Below the pieces are notes generated by a model. It ran no database searches. It had not been told where the DNA came from and saw only the letters and a list, made by a program, of their open reading frames with translations. A DNA stretch of 7,225 nt from NCBI GenBank assembly GCA_016462625.1, contig JAEMSV010000155.1:1-7225 (forward strand). Reading direction: 5' to 3'. A program made the translations under genes and the position numbers. Each line of letters begins with the position of its first letter. Within the stretch, counting starts at the first letter, position 1. Positions 4,907 through 7,225 of this stretch are shown here, in pieces. Origin of the DNA: Solirubrobacteraceae bacterium (lineage in GTDB: Bacteria > Actinomycetota > Thermoleophilia > Solirubrobacterales > Solirubrobacteraceae).

Positions 4907-6349
4907 ATGGATCTCGGTGAGCTGACCGGCGACGCAACACTGGCAGGGACGGAGATTTCCGACCTTGTCTACTCCTCCCGCGACGCGTCGCCCGGCAGTC
5001 TGTTCTTCTGCGTTCGCGGCTTCACCGCGGACGGGCACGAGTTCGCGGCCGACGCGGTCAGCCGCGGGGCGGCGGCGCTGGTCTGTGAGCGGCCCCTCGG
5101 TCTGGGCGTGCCCGAGTTCATCGTCGACGACGCGCGTGCGGCGATGCCCGCGCTGGCGCGGCGGTTCTTCCGCGACCCCAGTCGCGACGTGGAGGTGATC
5201 GGAATCACCGGCACCAACGGGAAGACCACGACTGCATATCTCGTGCGCCAGATCCTCGAAGCGACCGGGCGGCCCTGCGGGTTGCTGGGAACGGTGGCCT
5301 GGATCGTCGGCGGTGTCGAGACCGCGGCCGTGCGCACGACTCCGGAGGCGATCGATCTCGTCCGCGCGCTGCGTACGATGGCCGACGCCGGCGAGCGGGC
5401 CTGCGCGATTGAGATCTCGTCACACGCCCTCGAGCTCGGCCGCGCAGACGAGGTTGCCTTCGCGGCGGCCGTGTTCACGAACCTCACACAGGACCACCTC
5501 GACTTCCACGCAACGATGGAGGACTACTTCGCGGCCAAGCGCCTGCTCTTCGAATCGGAGCCCGGCGTGGCGATCGTCAACATCGACGATGCGTACGGCA
5601 GGCGCCTCGCGGCTGATTTTGACTCCGTCAGTTACTCGGCGGAGGGTGCGATCGACGCGGACTACCGCGCATCGGATGTCGAGTTCGACGCCACCGGGTC
5701 GCGTTTCACCTGCACGCACGCGGGCGGCGAGATCCGCGCCTCGGTGCGGCTCCCCGGTCTCTTCAACGTCGCCAACGCCCTGGCCGCGCTCGCCACGGTC
5801 ATCGAGCTGGGCATCTCCCCGGTCAAGGCGGTCGAGGCTCTGGCACAGGCGACCGGCGCCCCGGGCCGCTTCGAGCCGGTCGCGGGCGACCACGATTTCG
5901 GCGTCTTCGTTGACTACGCCCACACGCCGGACTCGATCGAGAACGTCCTGCGCGCCGCGCAGCACCTGCCGCACAACCGCGTCATCTCGGTGGTCGGCGC
6001 CGGGGGCGATCGCGATCGCACGAAGCGGCCGCTGATGGGCGCTGCCGCGGCGGCGGCGTCCGACGTGGTCTACGTGACCTCGGACAATCCGCGATCGGAG
6101 GAGCCGTCATCGATCATCGAGGAAGTGCTCGCGGGCGCGCGCCCGGCGGCCGAGGCCTCCGGCGCCCGTGTCGAGGACGAGGTCGACCGTCGCGCCGCAA
6201 TCGAGCGCGCCGTCGCCGAGGCCGAGGCCGGCGACATCGTTTTCGTCTTCGGCAAGGGCCACGAACAGGGCCAGGAGTTCGCCGACGGCCGCAAGATCCC
6301 ATTTGATGACGCAACCGTCGTGCGCGAGTCGTTGGCTCAGCAGGCATGA
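4907..6349 (+). CDS. murE: UDP-MurNAc-L-alanyl-D-glutamate--meso-diaminopimelate ligase MurE
   Basis: MurE is a cytoplasmic ATP-dependent ligase that adds the third stem-peptide residue to UDP-MurNAc-L-Ala-D-Glu. The 480-residue protein has the three Mur ligase domains. The N-terminal uridine-binding part includes SSRDASPGSLFFCVRG (23-38). The central ATPase has the P-loop GTNGKTTT (102-109, Lys106), TTPE 144-147, EISSHAL 169-175, TNLTQDHLDFH 191-201 and Lys211, the likely carbamylated lysine. The C-terminal domain has GRFE 320-323, DYAHTPDS 336-343, DNPR 393-396 and GKGHE 448-452. DNPR and GKGHE are the signature of enzymes selecting meso-diaminopimelate rather than L-lysine, so this cell wall is predicted to contain meso-DAP. 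The start is secure: an in-frame TGA at 4898-4900 precedes it and no other usual start codon lies between. It heads a new unit with murF, overlapping it by ATGA. Confidence 0.96.
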   Translation: MDLGELTGDATLAGTEISDLVYSSRDASPGSLFFCVRGFTADGHEFAADAVSRGAAALVCERPLGLGVPEFIVDDARAAMPALARRFFRDPSRDVEVIGITGTNGKTTTAYLVRQILEATGRPCGLLGTVAWIVGGVETAAVRTTPEAIDLVRALRTMADAGERACAIEISSHALELGRADEVAFAAAVFTNLTQDHLDFHATMEDYFAAKRLLFESEPGVAIVNIDDAYGRRLAADFDSVSYSAEGAIDADYRASDVEFDATGSRFTCTHAGGEIRASVRLPGLFNVANALAALATVIELGISPVKAVEALAQATGAPGRFEPVAGDHDFGVFVDYAHTPDSIENVLRAAQHLPHNRVISVVGAGGDRDRTKRPLMGAAAAAASDVVYVTSDNPRSEEPSSIIEEVLAGARPAAEASGARVEDEVDRRAAIERAVAEAEAGDIVFVFGKGHEQGQEFADGRKIPFDDATVVRESLAQQA

Positions 6350-7225
6350 TTGAACTGACCGCCAGTCAGATCGCCGATGCGCTCGGCGCGGCCGACCCCG
6401 GAGGGGGCGACGACCACCCGATCCGAGTCGTGATCGATTCTCGCGAGGCCGGGCCGGGCGACCTCTTCATCGGCATTCGGGGCGAGCGCGTGGACGGCGG
6501 CACCTACGCGCAGGCGGTGATCGATCAGGGCGCCTGGGGGGTGGTGGTCACGGCCGAACACGCCGCCGCGGCCGGCGCGAACGTGTTTGTCGTGGACGAT
6601 CCCACGGCCGCGCTCGGGACACTCGCCAATCGCTGGAGGCACGTCCTCGGCGCGAAGGTGATCGGCGTGACGGGTTCGACCGGCAAGACTTCGACCAAGG
6701 ACATCCTCACCGCGCTGCTCGGCAAATCGATGAATGTCGTGGCGACGCCGGCCAACCGCAACACCGAGATCGGCTTGCCGCTGACGGTACTTTCCGCGCC
6801 GATGGGCACCGACGCGCTTGTGCTCGAGATGGCGATGCGCGGCCCCGATCAGATCGATGAGCTCGCCCGGATCGCGGAGCCGGATGTCGGCTGCATCGTC
6901 AACGTCGGACCTGTTCATCTTGAGCAGCTGGGGAGCCTCGAGGGTGTGGCCAGGGCGAAGGCCGAACTGATCGCAGCGCTCGGTCCCGGAACCACCGCGG
7001 TCGTTCCCGTCGACGAGCCGCTGCTCACCCCGCACATCCGCGACGACGTCACCACCGTCAGCTTCGGCCCCAACGGCGACGTCCGCCTGCTCAATGATGA
7101 TGCCGCCGACGAGTTGCGGATCGCGACCCGACAAGGAGAGATCCGGATCCGCCCGTCATTCAAGGAGCGATACCTGACGCGTAACCTGCTCGCGGCCGTA
7201 GCCTGCGCGCAGGCCGTCGGCGCGC
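6346..7225 (+). CDS. murF: UDP-MurNAc-tripeptide--D-alanyl-D-alanine ligase MurF (3' end beyond window)
   Basis: MurF adds the D-Ala-D-Ala dipeptide to UDP-MurNAc-tripeptide, finishing the cytoplasmic pentapeptide precursor. The first 293 residues are present and the frame is still open at the window end; family members are usually about 450-480 residues, so roughly the last third is missing. Visible motifs are IDSREAGPGDLFIGIRGERVDG at 30-51 (substrate-binding N-domain), P-loop GVTGSTGKTSTK at 107-118 (Lys114), NRNTEIGLPLT at 137-147, LEMAMRGPDQI at 160-170 and NVGPVHLEQLGSLEGVA at 186-202 followed by RAKAEL at 203-208. The NEIG-type and NVGPxHLE motifs distinguish MurF from MurC, MurD and MurE. 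The start codon overlaps the murE stop (ATGA) with only a weak AGG upstream, so translation is probably coupled to murE. mraY and murD would be the expected next genes, but they are outside the window. Confidence 0.95.
   Translation, partial: MIELTASQIADALGAADPGGGDDHPIRVVIDSREAGPGDLFIGIRGERVDGGTYAQAVIDQGAWGVVVTAEHAAAAGANVFVVDDPTAALGTLANRWRHVLGAKVIGVTGSTGKTSTKDILTALLGKSMNVVATPANRNTEIGLPLTVLSAPMGTDALVLEMAMRGPDQIDELARIAEPDVGCIVNVGPVHLEQLGSLEGVARAKAELIAALGPGTTAVVPVDEPLLTPHIRDDVTTVSFGPNGDVRLLNDDAADELRIATRQGEIRIRPSFKERYLTRNLLAAVACAQAVGA

Noticed and set aside
6006..6019. Overlapping GCGATCGC palindromes resembling HIP1 sites
   Set aside because: They fall in the conserved GDRDR coding segment of murE and only two overlapping copies are adjacent; GATC-rich coding explains them.
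5313..6035. 240-residue + strand open frame inside murE in another frame
   Set aside because: It is almost entirely Arg, Ser and Thr, the usual result of shifting a GC-rich gene by one base; murE motifs are intact in the true frame.
6337..7134. 265-residue - strand open frame opposite murF
   Set aside because: It is Arg/Asp/Gly-rich without motifs, and murF motifs run continuously on the + strand.

Overview
The window is a high-GC segment (mid-60s percent by eye) carrying the front half of a bacterial division and cell wall (dcw) cluster. In order it holds mraZ, rsmH, an ftsL-like gene and ftsI on the + strand, a metallo-beta-lactamase-fold hydrolase gene on the - strand, then murE and the first two thirds of murF on the + strand. 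The GC-rich codon use, the very basic and proline-rich N-terminal extension of the FtsL-like protein, the MraZ sequence and the meso-diaminopimelate-type MurE suggest an Actinomycetota member. A deep-branching group such as Thermoleophilia/Solirubrobacterales is possible, but this is judged from general resemblance and not from a database search.

Region 1 (1-4078) is one tightly packed transcription unit. A 94-base leader contains a long inverted repeat and candidate MraZ sites. It is followed by mraZ (regulator), rsmH (16S rRNA methyltransferase, one base after mraZ), ftsL-like (ATGA overlap with rsmH) and ftsI (start codon directly abutting the ftsL stop). FtsL-like and FtsI would work together at the septum: FtsL as a bitopic divisome activator, FtsI as the transpeptidase that crosslinks septal peptidoglycan.

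Region 2 (4079-4906) breaks the usual ftsI-to-murE continuity. A 227-residue MBL-fold hydrolase gene faces the cluster and ends next to a perfect 19-bp hairpin with a T-tract in its own direction. It shares a 60-bp divergent promoter region with murE. Both start codons there have a TANNNT hexamer 6-8 bases upstream and no clear ribosome binding site, which fits leaderless transcription.

Region 3 (4907-7225) holds murE (meso-DAP-adding Mur ligase, intact) and murF (D-Ala-D-Ala-adding ligase, cut by the window end), joined by an ATGA overlap. They catalyse the last two cytoplasmic steps of UDP-MurNAc-pentapeptide synthesis.

The coding content is mostly textbook. The items most worth a second look are the inverted hydrolase gene inside the dcw cluster, the paired leaderless-type promoters, the leader hairpin before mraZ, and the long basic extension of the FtsL-like protein. 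I found no CRISPR array, tRNA, rRNA or insertion sequence, and no gene-free stretch longer than about 95 bases.
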